Part shown: piece after piece, positions 1 to 11,244 of the stretch
Layout of the letters: every line of letters starts with the position of its first letter
Numbering within the stretch: the stretch's first letter is position 1
Source: Dermanyssus gallinae
Lineage: Eukaryota; Arthropoda; Arachnida; Mesostigmata; Dermanyssidae
Length of the DNA stretch: 64,000 bases
NCBI GenBank assembly: GCA_003439945.1
Contig: QVRM01001115.1
Span: 186,001-250,000, forward strand
Direction of reading: 5' to 3'
Made by a program: the position numbers and the translations under genes
The notes under the pieces: generated by a model
Database searches by the model: none
What the model saw: only the letters and a program-made list of their open reading frames with translations
Told to the model about the DNA's origin: nothing

Positions 1-1199
1 ACGCGGCTGGCGCGCACGACCCACAACACTACTGCCGCGCTATCCACTGCAGGCTCCAACTATTTGCTCGCGACAGCCCCAATACGATGAGGCAGGAAGA
101 ATGTCTGGCTTTCGGCCTGTGAGCGATCCTGTTCACATCGCCTCCCTGTTCATCACGACACCGACCTCTACGCCTCCCAAGGAGAGCTCAAATGTGATTC
201 GATTTGGACGTGCGGCCACGGCCGCCGTTGCTTCGCAACCCCACTCGACGGACTCCCGCTGAGATGTAATGGGAGAAGATAACGGTCGAACAGAGACGAG
301 ACAGGGGGTGCGTGGCAGGATCCGCCAATTTGCAACGAGGCTGCATTCTACAGGCAAGGGATCTCTGACGAGATGAGTGCACAGACATTGCTACAGGGCC
401 GGCTACGAAAACAGCACAGCAACAACAATAACAACAACATTAGCAGCACATCAGCAACAGCAACAACAACATCGGCAGTAGCAGTCACAACAACAACAGA
501 AACAATAAAACGAAAGATATAACAACTAATACTAGCCGCACCAAAAGCAACAGCATCAGCAACAGTAGCAATCATAATTGCATTAGTAACATCCATATTT
601 ACAAACAGCAGCAGGAAATAGTAGCAAAAGAACACTATATCATTAAGTATTGTAATCATACAATTTACAAGTAACAATATAGCTAATAAGTTGCACTTTT
701 GTGCTGCTAAGGCGACGTCAAAATTAGTGCATGTTTTCTATTTAATGAAACTATTAAATTCAGCTGATTGTTTGTACAAAATTATTACATGATTTGTGTT
801 TACGCCGATTAAGTCGAAGTAACGTTTGCTTCTACTATCGATCAATACCCTCCCGGTGGACGAACCCCGTCTATACCGCTACAACGCTGTAACTATTAAA
901 CCCAATAGATTAGAACAAATTTCTGATAGCGCAGACGAACGAACGGGTGGGCGAGCGTTTAGGAGGGATCCTGATCATCCGGAATTGGATGATGATTGTT
1001 GGCCAATGCATAGCAGAGATGCGGATAGGTCAACTGTAGAATGGCGTATCGCTGGGTTTACCTGCGCCCCGCCGCTGCGTGGCTGTGCGCTCTCAGCTGC
1101 GCTTCATCTGTGGAGTTGTGGACACCGAGCATCGCGACATGCTGTAGCATCGCTAGGCCGAAGTGGGCGGCAGAGAAAGGTGATGAAATCACACCGACT

Positions 1200-1236
<37 letters not shown>

Positions 1237-2551
1237 CAAGAGAAACAAGGGTAGAGAGAGTGCAAAGAAATAGGGAAAAGGGACGAATAAAAATGTCGAT
1301 GATCTTGCAATGGAGACGCGGCCCGTGTGTTCCATGTTGTGCACTGGACCTCCTCTACAATAGAACCCTCATTCATTGGGCCAAGCATACACGGCAGAAC
1401 GGCGTCCTTATCTAGAGAATCGTTTCGTTTGTATTTAGGGCCGTCTATCTCGTCCGGCAGGCCAAACTCATGGTGCTGCGAGGCCTCAAAGAGATGCCAT
1501 CTTTCGTTTACTTGCTTCGTTTTACTCCCTCACCCCTCTTTCCGTTTTGCCTCCTCTCATTCTCGTTCTCGACTCCATTCGCCGGACTTCGGGTCAGCCG
1601 AGTCATACGTTCTTTGGCGCGCCAGCTTAAATTATGTTAAATAGTCGTCGTCGACAACGTGTAGCTCCGCCGGAGCGGTCTTGCTTCAGGATTGCAGGAG
1701 AAAGGAAAGTGGACACGGCAGGTTTGCCTAGCCAGAAAATGTCTGAATCTGAAAACTGCAGGTCGCTTCACGTCGCTAGCTACCGCCGCCACCCGGCCGT
1801 GCTTCGGAGAGACGGTCTGTTGGTCGGTCGGTAGGCTCGTGAGTCGTATGCCTACCAACGTCACCTTATTTGAACCTATGTGTCGCATGGGTATGAGCGG
1901 CGAGGGCCGAGAACGCTACTCCCTCCACGTTTCGTTCCCTAAGCGACAATGTGTTGTGTATAGCCTCTGAATGACCCCCCCCCCTTCCTTCCTTCCCGAC
2001 CTCTGCGCCGTCGAGTCAGCCCCTGTCGACAAAGCTGCCGGGGCAGAGGGTACCCAATTAGCATTCTGCTTACGAGGTTTTCACCTCTCTGGACGGCCTT
2101 CTGCTGCTACCGTTGGCGTCATCGTCGTCGTCGTCGTCAGGGTTCGTATGCACAACCACCGGTGGTCCCTTTTCCGCCAGTGTGTTTTCCGTCTGTTCGC
2201 CAACAGTTGAGTTCTATGCGGGATGACGACGCGGGGGTTTCGTTATCGCGTCAACTTCACACAGCTGTCCGCTCACAGAGTCGCGCTCCATCAGCAATTG
2301 GACGGTCGACGTTCGTCGACCGCTGCCTTCTTAGCCCAGCCGCAGGCTTAGGCTGCAATCCGATCGCAGCAAACGGCAGATGAAAGAGTACAGAAGAAAG
2401 AGAGAGACTGGGATTGTGCCAAAGGAGGAAAATGAAAGAAATGTCAAGCCTTGTTCAGCAGACACGAGCAACTTAAGCCGCCGCTTCGCTTTTTCGTACT
2501 TTGCACGACGCTGTGCTAGTTGGTAAAGTATGCATCTACGGATTGCTGGGG
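1..2551. other. No recognised gene; mixed low-complexity DNA
   Basis: This stretch holds an interrupted AAC/CAG array (about 405-520), a pure (TA)n tract at 1202-1235 and otherwise unique sequence of mixed composition. Open frames here are short, overlap one another on both strands, and the longest ones at 826-1415 end in Tyr-Ile runs read from the (TA)n. I see no convincing splice-bounded exon, RNA gene or transposon remnant. Confidence 0.5.
405..520. repeat. Interrupted AAC/CAG trinucleotide array
   Basis: The plus strand is dominated by AAC and CAG/CAT triplets with single-base interruptions, giving an A/C-rich tract of about 115 bases. It is one of many similar AAC-rich tracts in the window. 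The interruptions mean several triplet types rather than one pure repeat. The open frames on it are compositional artefacts. Confidence 0.8.
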
Positions 2552-2582
2552 AATATATATATATATATATACATATATATTA

Positions 2583-5500
2583 TCTGTCTATATTAGTTTT
2601 AATAAACGGAAAACGGCTACATAGCTCGGGAATCTTACCAATGAACAAGTGTTTTAATCAGAAATTACATATGAATGATTAGAGAAGTTTAAAACAATCA
2701 GCACAGATAAGTGGTCTTGTAATAATAACTGAACGTATTTACTTCTACAAGACGGCTAAGTTTCCTAGCTCAAGTCTCGAGTCGAAAAATCACGAGCGGC
2801 GTTCATCTATGCGCGCTCGTAACATCTGCGCTGATCTCTTCTGGCGGCGCTCGTATGAGTGATTTCGTAGGCGCTTTTCCACTTATGCACTCCTATTTTG
2901 GTACGTGAGCCGTGCAGACATATACGCCAAAAGAACAAGTGAAAGAACCCTGTCCGTGCTAGCCATTTAGGTGGACAAGCACACGACATGTGTGTTAGAA
3001 CTGTAGGGTTTCACATTCCCTTAGATAGGTATCCCTTACGGCAATCTCAACGGGCGAGCCTGGGGCAGAAACGGGATAAGCAGTTATGGCCTTTGGCGAA
3101 GCGTTGAACGAGGGAGCGGTCATAGAACAGCCACGCGAGAAAGACGAGCTAGCTTTCCGAGATAGAGTGCCGCGATACAAAAAGGACAACGTCAACAGAC
3201 ACCACGAGATGGTTCGAGATGGGAGGGGGAATTAGAAGGAATGGAATAAAGGGCAGTCAGGGTACGGTGACTACAGGACGGCGTCTGTTTCACTACCCTG
3301 GCCCTTTTAGTAGTAGTTGTGATGGCGGCAGCAGCATTGAGGAGCTCGGGAGAAATTTGAGTAAATCACTCTCCGTTGGGGACGGACACACGAGCAGACT
3401 TATCGGTGAAAAATAAAGCAAAAGTAGAAAATGGCTAGACGGATAAATAGGCTAGTAGTGCAGAGAAGGGAACATAAGGACAGAGGCGCAGCACGAAGTA
3501 CATGGAGCATAGGCGTGGCTCTTAAGAGGAACAAGGCTGCTTCCTGCGATGACGTCTAGACGGTTCAAATTGCATTGCCCGCTTGTATGTTCGTTGCCGA
3601 AAGGGGAGAAAATGAAATATATATACATATACATATATGTCCCAAAAGAAGGGGCTAGTTAGGAAGCCGGTGGGCTGAAATAGAATCGGAGCGCGAAATC
3701 AGTCGGAATAAGGACGGGCCTTAGTTCCGGATAAAGACATTTAAGTACCTTAAAGCATCAACACCGCGCCGCTGTTAATGTCCGGATTGCCAAGTTTTTT
3801 GATGTTCTATTTTTTGTTTGCAATTTAATATTTGTACGCGGTTGTTCAATTAAACAATAGTTAATCTCATGCACACGCATTGTCTGTGGGAATGAAGCAA
3901 ACATACTTATGTGCTAACAAGACGGTTCAAACTATGTAGTCAGCATATCATAGTCGGAGTAAATGGAAAAAAGAGCAAGAGGCTGTGAGTGAGCACGTGT
4001 ATGTGAATAATTTCTTTCTATGTGCCTTACAGAAATGTTATTGGCCTGCTCAGCGTGGGTAAAAGCATTATTTTTTCAAAGTGCTGTTTTGTATACTAAG
4101 TAATTGTTGTCTTGGTGGGTGTGTTGCTTTCAATCATCTAAGTTTATCTTAGCATTCAAGAAAATGAGAGCCTTGGTGGCAATTTTGCATAGCCCAGTTC
4201 GGAACGGTACCTGATTTAGGATTTTTTAAGGAATACGTTTATATGTTACTAGACATTCTTAAATTAACTAAATGAATTATAGTGAACACATCAATTACTA
4301 AAGCAATTATTAACAGAGTTTGATTTAGACGTTCGTAATAATTTCGGCAAAACACTTGGACACAGCGCCTAGTATTATGCATAACATGTTAGCCAAGGTT
4401 AAGACCGACGGAACGTGCATAAGATAACGTGAACTTTAACTGAGGGTTTACATGGTCACTAGTTACGTATTGACGAATATTAATTTTCAAATCATATCAT
4501 AAGATAACATATAAATGGCAAATAACGTATCTCTTTGTTTATATGTTTAGTATGGTTAAGATACACCGAGAGAGTGGGACACCAGCAAAAAGTTGTCAAT
4601 TTTTTCTAGACACAGCTGACTAGCAAATAGTACACCTTGAATTTATCAACTTTCAATTTGTTTGATACTAGATCGTAGAAAACAGTTTATAGAGTCTGAT
4701 ATATCGGTAGACTGTCACCAATGAAGAAGGCACAGTCGATTAGTGGTCTAGAATTTGACTACTCCTGTCGAAATTAATTGGATGGTTTAGTTATGGTAGC
4801 ACGAATCTGTAGTTTTTGTGTTTTGTAACGGCATACTATATTCTACCTTATAAAAATACTTGTTTATTTACATGCAGTACCCAGTTTTTTCTTTCCCAGC
4901 AACCGATAGTTAGTTAATAGAACACTAGACATTTCTAAGGTGTATCGAGAAAAAGAATGTAATTCAGGACGACCACATGGTGTATCAAGAATAATTTTAT
5001 ACTTCAAAAATATCCAAAATGTGTGCAATGCAAGTTTGTTTAAACGACAATAGGTTTCTAATGATAGCTGTAGGCCAACAGTTTTTGCGGTCTCTCTTAT
5101 GACTTTTCTTATTTCCTGCCGTAGTCATATAAAAAAGAGCCCTTGTATCGATCTTGAATATTTCAAGTAATACATTCAGAGTGTTTACCAAAGACAAACT
5201 AGCACGTCATCTAAATCTAGTGAAAAGCCGGCAAAAAATCAGCAAATAATCCTGCGGAATTAGGGTTTAAATACAGCCTAATTGGCACTTGGTGTCATTT
5301 TTTGCCAAGCTTTGCTAGCCAGGAGGAAAAACTCATGAAAGGGAGCAACATTCCTCAGGCGACATGTTAAGTCTAAACTTGGTGACCCTATATGTGTGTA
5401 TTTACTATCGCTAGCTATTGGAGGCTTAAATAATATTGCTGCTTATACAATGTATGGTATACATTACGGAATAATACACTTACATTGATGTATGCTATAC

Positions 5501-6261
5501 TAGAATGGCGGCTATTATTACAGGTTAATCCATCAAGAGCGAGTTTTTTCGACTCATAAAAACTTGCTAAAGGCGCTCAATGTGAGGGAATATCGTTGTA
5601 TTTTCATAGCGTAAAAAACGTTTTGTATTAAACACAAAATGAACCGCTTCGCGAGGCACGGCCACATCAAGCACAAACAACGTGTTATCAAACGCCAATT
5701 TTGCATCACAAATTGAGTCCTGTACGTAAGTCTTACTGGATAAGCTAGGATTATTGTTGCATAATAAAATGCATGCTCGCAAGGAATCTAAGGCGCAAGT
5801 TTTCGCACTTGAGTAAGTAATAAAATGGAAGCCTTTACGCTCATGCTAGACTCTCTGCTTCTAAATGACATATTCTTTTTGCCGAAGGGCCGTGTATACA
5901 CTGTATTTATAAATTTTTATTATTTAGTATAATTTGTAGTTGTTATGCACTAAAGACGTATACATTAGAGGTTAGCCAGTTCTGCGAGATTTAGTTAGAT
6001 TAGCGTGCAGGGCTATCTATGTCAACGGCTTTCTAGGACGACTTGAGAAATTTGCCTTTATTGTGCACTCAACGACAAGCAAACTTTTATTGTATACATT
6101 TTAGATTATCTAAAATAGTGTCCTGACACTCATCGTAAGCAAGCGTACCGTAGGCAGTTTGTTGCCAATGGGAATCACTCAGAGCTTCACGTCAATACAT
6201 TATGCTCCAATAACTATTTACAGTTACACATAGATACGCTTAAAATATTAAACGTACCTTA

Positions 6262-6264
<3 letters not shown>
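2583..6264. other. AT-rich unique DNA, no gene seen
   Basis: The sequence changes here from GC-balanced to clearly AT-rich and stays so for nearly 4 kb. Stop codons are frequent in all frames and open frames are under about 75 codons. No recognisable protein motif, RNA gene or terminal inverted repeat was found. It may be intron or intergenic spacer, or decayed transposon DNA too old to recognise by eye. A (TA)n tract of about 34 bases follows at 6265-6298. Confidence 0.5.
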
Positions 6265-6300
<36 letters not shown>

Positions 6301-6481
6301 TTGACGCGCCATGCTGAATATAGCGTCTATACTGTCCTAAATATATCAACATGTTACAGTTACTTAAAACAACAGTTGACTTTATAGTTCGTCTTCTCTA
6401 AGAACAATTAATAGCTACTATAGAGTGCAGTCTATATGGTAGAGCATCAAGTCATTAGCAGAAATAAATGCTGCTACCGTG

Positions 6482-6548
6482 AGTGTATGCCCGAGTGACA
6501 GCGGAAAAGTTAACAAAGCTTTCGTAGCGAAGCTGGTTCAATACGCAC
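6482..6548 (+). repeat. Possible tRNA-derived SINE head
   Basis: About 67 bases resemble a decayed tRNA: a B-box-like GGTTCAATAC near 6535-6544 and an upstream stretch that could be an A box and anticodon arm. The D-arm consensus is poor and the acceptor ends pair only partly, so this is not a functional tRNA gene. I infer an old SINE head. The resemblance may be chance. Confidence 0.25.
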
Positions 6549-6615
6549 CTAGTGCGAGGCACATCCCGATCGAGGCACGCTGTATGCAAGGCACAGAAGG
6601 CCAATCTGCGCAGGG

Positions 6616-6864
6616 CTAATCTAACCTAGGAGAAACGGGTACAACCTTCGGCACTGAGCGATACCTTGACGCCATGTCCTGCTCTGGTAAATCCCGTACA
6701 CGAAACCACCGATTGTACGCAGCCCTCCGCAGTCTATCCAGGTCAATAATGCGGTCAATGGACTGTGCAGTAGCGGGTAGCTCGGCCACCTTAGCCTTTT
6801 TAATTAAAAAAAAAGCAAACACAAAAAAGAACAAAGACAAAGTAGATGCGAGACTAGACGACAA
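6616..6864 (-). other. Unassigned open frame, minus strand
   Basis: An open frame of 82 codons whose last 45 or so residues are of normal, charged composition (Arg, Asp, Tyr, Trp) rather than low complexity. It contains the segment RAAYNRWFRVRD, which loosely resembles the basic linker before the reverse transcriptase in some LINE elements. I do not recognise a family, and the first half is a Leu/Phe run from an A-rich tract. No splice signals stand out. It could equally be a chance open frame. Confidence 0.15.
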
Positions 6865-6869
6865 GAGTA

Positions 6870-7998
6870 TTACTAAGTGCTTTTGCTTCGCTGATGTCGC
6901 ACATAGTATCGTCTATGAGAGTTGTATACCTTTATTTTCTCGTAAAACGGCTTGTACTAGATACAAACGCCCGTGGAGCACACCTTATGGTGTTGTCGTG
7001 TGCGAAACAAGAAATTACAAACACTGAATACACGCAGGAATATACACATTTGTCATCGTGATATGTCTCGTCTACCAAACATTTCCGTGGTTTTGAAGTA
7101 TGGGCATGCCTTTGATAGACGGTCTTGGCCGGACTTTACAGGAAAGCCAACAAGGGGCGCCGTGAGACGTCTAGGCCAACACCATGTAGGCTCCCGTGTA
7201 AAGGCTTCTACCGCCACAGGAGCTACTATTTGTGCCTATTGCTTTTCTACGGCAATGTTGCATCGTTGTGGGTAAACCCATGTGTGCTTTACCGGCATGC
7301 TTTACCGAAACCGATGCTAAAGCTAGATAAGTGCAAATCTGAAGCACACTTTATGGCATTATTACTATTATCGTGGTGATGGCATTGGACTGCAGATTGC
7401 CGACTGCTCGAACACATAGCTAGGACATAGGAGTAATCTGAAGGCGTGTCGAACACACACGCATATATATAGATATGTATATATATATATATACCAGCCG
7501 CTGTGCAGTGTCAAGCCGACGGGATTTTATCCAGACCGAGATTTCGAATCTTTGCAAACTCCCCTGCTCCCTTTTCCCTCGAGGGAGAAAGAAAAGCCTG
7601 CGGAGAGACGAGACGAATCAGAGCATCGGACCGTTGATGTCAGCATCCTGCTGCGTCATCTGTTATCGCTGGCTGCAGGACGGCCAAGCCACTCACCAGC
7701 AAGCTATATATGTATAAACCAGCTATATACCTATATGTGTTTATTTCACAATGCCTGCGGTTCTTGCGACGGTGGCGCGGCCAGGCCAAGTATCGCTCAA
7801 GGAGAGCTGGTGGCAGCAGAGACGGTGCCGACGGGGCTGCTTCACTTGAAAAGGCACATCGAACGCGATTCCAAATCCAGTTATTGCGATCTACTTGCCA
7901 ACTCGCAGCTCCCTCTCGGCATGTTCAGGTTGCTTCGCTTCCAGATAACCCGCCGCTGACTTTGATTACAACAGCGCCGAAATATTGCCACTTATTAG

Positions 7999-8000
<2 letters not shown>
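6870..8000. other. No recognised gene; unassigned open frames only
   Basis: Several overlapping plus-strand open frames of 80-136 codons occur at 6973-8120. None shows a family motif, and the longest ends in a (TA)n-derived Tyr-Ile run. A short interrupted (TA)n lies at about 7463-7492. I can support no gene here. Confidence 0.45.

Positions 8001-8073
<73 letters not shown>
8001..8073. repeat. (AT)n microsatellite, 73 bp
   Basis: Uninterrupted alternating AT of about 36 units. It is one of the four longest pure (TA)n tracts in the window. Open frames crossing it encode artefactual Tyr-Ile runs. Confidence 0.95.
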
Positions 8074-8077
<4 letters not shown>

Positions 8078-8330
8078 TCGTATTTGTTACGCGTATATTT
8101 CTTCTATTATTGCATTATAAGACGCACCTCTGTAGAGCTGAGCGATACTAACAGAACCACCTTAAAGCAGCTCTATCGGCGAGAGAAAGAAAAGAAGATA
8201 TCTAAATGAGTCATCGTCGTCTGATATACTAGAAGCACTTGCGAGATGAAAGCCGTACCAGCAGATAGGACACTTGGAGTTTATCGGCTTATCTTCACTA
8301 CCGACCAGGACTGAAGACGAACCCGAGCTT

Positions 8331-8334
<4 letters not shown>

Positions 8335-8368
<34 letters not shown>
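8335..8368. repeat. (AT)n microsatellite, 34 bp
   Basis: Pure alternating AT of 17 units, lying about 250 bases beyond the 3' end of the minus-strand mariner relic at 8625-9510. Whether it marks an old insertion boundary is unknown. Confidence 0.9.
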
Positions 8369-8372
<4 letters not shown>

Positions 8373-8624
8373 ACAATCAGTCATATCAAAATAAACTGGC
8401 AAAACCTGAAGCAACTTCTTTAACAGAACAGCAACGGCAAATTGGCAAGAGGCATAGGAAACTTGACTGCTTGGCGACTTGCACAGCGTTGCCAGCCTTA
8501 GTGTACCATCTTGTCTACCATAACTATGATATTTCTTATTCCTAACGTTGTCGCTATTTGCGACGCGATTATACGAAAAGGCAATAGCAAACGCCGCAAA
8601 TAGATATGCCAGTAAACCTGGCCA

Positions 8625-9510
8625 AGTTTTTGCGAGTGCTATGATAGAATATTTCGACGTTGTTTTTAGAATAATCATCAAAGTCTATTTCGTTTGCAAG
8701 AATGCATCAAAGCTCATCTTAAGGTCGTGTGTTTCGACGTTCTCTAGCTTGGGCGATAGCTTCAAACCTTGAGTCGCGCGAATTTTCTTTTTCTAATTTC
8801 GAAACAAGGATGGAACCGCACGGTGCCAAGCCGAATAGATAAGCTGAATGCTTCACCAACGCGACTTCAGATGCGCCGAGAAAAGCTTCAGTGTTTGGGC
8901 CTTGTCGTTCGCCGTGTTGTCGTGGTGGAGGAACTATCGACTTAGTTAAGCTTTAGGGTTCTTCGTGGTGAGCGCAGCAAAACCTTTTGGTAAGCATTCT
9001 TAGTATGTCACTCACTTGTTACCGTGCAACAGTTCTTCCAGTTTGACCATTGTCACAATTTCACTTCTAGTAGAATAGAAGATGGCGATCATTACCTTGC
9101 TGACCTACTGTTGAGGCTTCACGTTTATATGTAAGTGAAGGCGCTTCAATGCCTGTCCACTGCGAGCTCTCAGACTTGAGTAGAGGGTCAGAAAGATATA
9201 CCTATGTTTCAGCATTTGTGACGAATCTTGGAAGCAACGGAGACGGGCCCTAGTCATATTAGGAATTCTCGAGCCAGAACGTTCCGCATCTCGTTTTCGT
9301 TCTGTGACAAAACACGAGGTACAGACCAAATAGATTTTTTCATGAGGGTGCAGTGGTCAAGCAGGATCTTATGAAGGGACATGACATCCAACCCCAAAGT
9401 GTTCTCTAGCGATGCATATGCTTTATCTGAGTTTTCATCAATGGCAGCCTTCACACAAACCATATTTCCATCGTCTGTTGTTGTTGTTGTTTTCGAACGT
9501 ACTTTACGTA
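8625..9510 (-). pseudogene. Old mariner-type transposase relic (catalytically dead)
   Basis: Read on the minus strand through several frameshifts, this region matches the layout of a mariner (DD34D) transposase, the enzyme that cuts and rejoins element ends at TA targets. In order: a TTTTTDDG linker with AIDEN (about 9500-9430), a second helix-turn-helix with TLGLDVMSLHKILLDH (about 9420-9370), FVTNAET-stop-VYLSDP where the family has a V-T-G-D-E-T-W type block (9225-9190), LHHDNT (about 8930-8913), and LAPCG followed by SKLEKE and RFEAIAQA (8826-8750). Catalytic positions: first Asp is now Ala (GCT, complement of 9211-9213), second Asp is kept (complement of 8919-8921), third Asp is now Gly (complement of 8815-8817). 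The second and third sites are 104 bases apart; the family spacing is 105, so one base is missing. A family Trp codon is now TAG. No terminal repeats were found. It is distinct from and much older than the mariner at 21.3 kb. Confidence 0.82.
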
Positions 9511-10020
9511 TATGACACACACATTCGAATGTCCAGGTCGAAATGTTTTGTACTATCCATGTGCTTATACCCCAAATAGTTCACCAAAGCTCTTTAAAAC
9601 GCTTTTTTTGCGCCTAATCGTCACTAGAAGTTGTCAAAAGAAGAGTACACAGCTTAATGCTAAAGCACGACTGTTGTTGCACGTGCCTGCACGTCAGTCT
9701 CGCACACCATTGTCTGTAGACTCGATTTTTATCCAAATGAATATGTTGCGTTCATATCGCCAGCCTTTCACTCATGTCAGGTGCCAATGCTGCAAATACA
9801 CAAAATGTGTGTACGGTGCATGTTTATTTATTTTCAACAATTGTTGTGTACGTGACTTGCCACAACTCGACTGTTAGATCCTAAAAACGTGGGCTCCTAA
9901 GCGCCACTGCAGTGCTCTCGACAGTCCCGACCTAGGTAAAGCTGTAGGGGTCGGTACGTGTTTTTAGTTGACGTGCTTTTCTTTTTCCTTTCGGACCTAT
10001 GTAATGATGCGTAACGTAAG
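9511..10020. other. No recognised gene; flank of mariner relic
   Basis: A plus-strand open frame of 121 codons (9512-9877) has ordinary composition but no motif I recognise. If the relic downstream was full length, its N-terminal third and left terminal repeat should lie in about 9510-9750. I could not recognise them. Confidence 0.4.
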
Positions 10021-10053
10021 TATATATATAATATATATATATTTAGGTGTAAG

Positions 10054-10082
<29 letters not shown>
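10021..10082. repeat. Compound (TA)n microsatellite
   Basis: Two pure TA tracts (10021-10043 and 10054-10082) are separated by a short GT/A-rich spacer. The right tract ends in a TAG that could serve as a splice acceptor, although a TA run is a poor substitute for a pyrimidine tract. Confidence 0.9.
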
Positions 10083-10085
<3 letters not shown>

Positions 10086-10250
10086 GTGACGACAATATTG
10101 GCGGCGGAAGCCTCGCCGCCGCCGGTGGTTCTGGCAGTGGGGCAATGGCGACCAGGCCTGCCAGTACCACCACCACCGCCAGGAATTCCTTCGACTGCGG
10201 CCGCTTCCCCACTGCTGTTTTTCCTGACCGACCGCGTCTGCGTCTATCTA
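10086..10250 (+). other. GC-rich segment with coding-like frames, unassigned
   Basis: Directly after the (TA)n, the composition becomes GC-rich and two plus frames are open. One reads Gly/Ser/Ala-rich, the other contains a Pro run (PVPPPPPGIP) of the kind seen in proline-rich linkers. Trinucleotide (CCA)n and (GCC)n composition alone could give both. The frame continues to 10628 through obvious low complexity. I do not call a gene. Confidence 0.15.
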
Positions 10251-10750
10251 TTCATGTTGCGCTGTGACGCCCCCGCCCCGCGGGGTGCGCATCTCCGCCA
10301 CCCACGCGTGTGTGACATCTTCATTAAAAGCGGGCAACGATGCGCGAAGCTCGGCAGTCGTTGTGCTGTCGCGCCGCGCTTGCGCCTTGCGACAGTTCGC
10401 GCCGTTGGTGGCGGCTGCAGCCACGAACCAACCCATCTTTACTTCTTTACACCGCCCTACACAGGCACACGTCTCTCGGACAACACCCCTCGCACACGGC
10501 CTTACCTCCGCACCCGTGGATTCTTTCTCCCCCCCCCCCCCCGCTCTCCACCACTCTCTTTGATTTGGGGGTGCCGCCTTCGAACGAAAAGAAAGAGGCT
10601 AGTAGTGGGTCGCGTTCGTTTCCCGTAAGCGGCAATGAAGAAGCAAAGGCGCAGAAGCCAAGAAGAATCGGGCAAGCAAACCAGCAACGCCCCTCGTTTT
10701 TGAACTTCTCCAATGTTTCTGAGCCCCGTTTACTCTCTCTCTCTCCCTCT

Positions 10751-10776
10751 ATATATATATATATATATATATGTAT
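10751..10776. repeat. Short (AT)n microsatellite
   Basis: About 22 bases of pure AT followed by a G-interrupted unit, preceded by a CT-rich tract at 10731-10750. The overlapping open frames on both strands are artefacts of these simple repeats. Confidence 0.85.
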
Positions 10777-11027
10777 AGCGGCGCCCGTGCTAAGCCTCCA
10801 GGTGATTGTAGCCTCCTGATTCGTCCGATGCATTGAACATAAGAGAGAGAGAGACAAGGAAGAGGATGGGTGAAAGAGTGGTGACCGGCTATCCGCAAAA
10901 CAAAACGGCATTGCAACAGTTTCGGTCGGAGCCAGGAATACCTCGTTATGACATCATCTGTCGTGCTGCATGTCTGTAACAAAGCTAAATTAGTCTAACG
11001 TACACTTAGGTATAGCTAAAATTGGGA

Positions 11028-11240
11028 CCAGTAGCGGCGTGATCTAAGGAACTAGTGGGGCGCAAGTCATGGTTGTCATCTATCGGGGTGTTGCCGGTTC
11101 GATCCTTGTTGTTGATCGAATTTTCTTTGAACGATGCTCATTCAGGATAGATGATAAATCATACCACTGAGAGTCAGCGGCCATGCTGCCACAAGGACGG
11201 TTAGGATAACTCTAGATACCGTTGTCATCATTCACAGTGC
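11028..11240 (+). repeat. tRNA-derived SINE, family 1 copy A
   Basis: The tRNA-like head carries a B-box match (GGTTCGATCC, 11096-11105). The body shares blocks with two other places in the window (37330-37482 plus, 58800-59022 minus). The best shared block is GTCAGCGGCCATGCTGCC at 11173-11190 followed by ACAAGG. The segment reading ATCGAATTTTCTTT near 11117 is shared with the minus-strand copy. Beyond ACAAGG, copies A and C still align loosely (AACTCTAGATAC against AACCCTAGGTATC). SINEs are transcribed by RNA polymerase III and moved by LINE enzymes. No target-site duplication was resolved, so ends are approximate. Confidence 0.75.
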
Positions 11241-11244
11241 TACG

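Noticed and set aside
7710..8209. Open frames with long Tyr-Ile (or Ile-Tyr) runs here and at many other places
   Set aside because: They are direct translations of (TA)n microsatellites and carry no independent coding evidence.
10086..10628. Proline-rich frame resembling a formin-type linker
   Set aside because: Two plus frames are open at once over GCC/CCA-rich DNA, and the frame runs on into a C homopolymer, so composition explains it.
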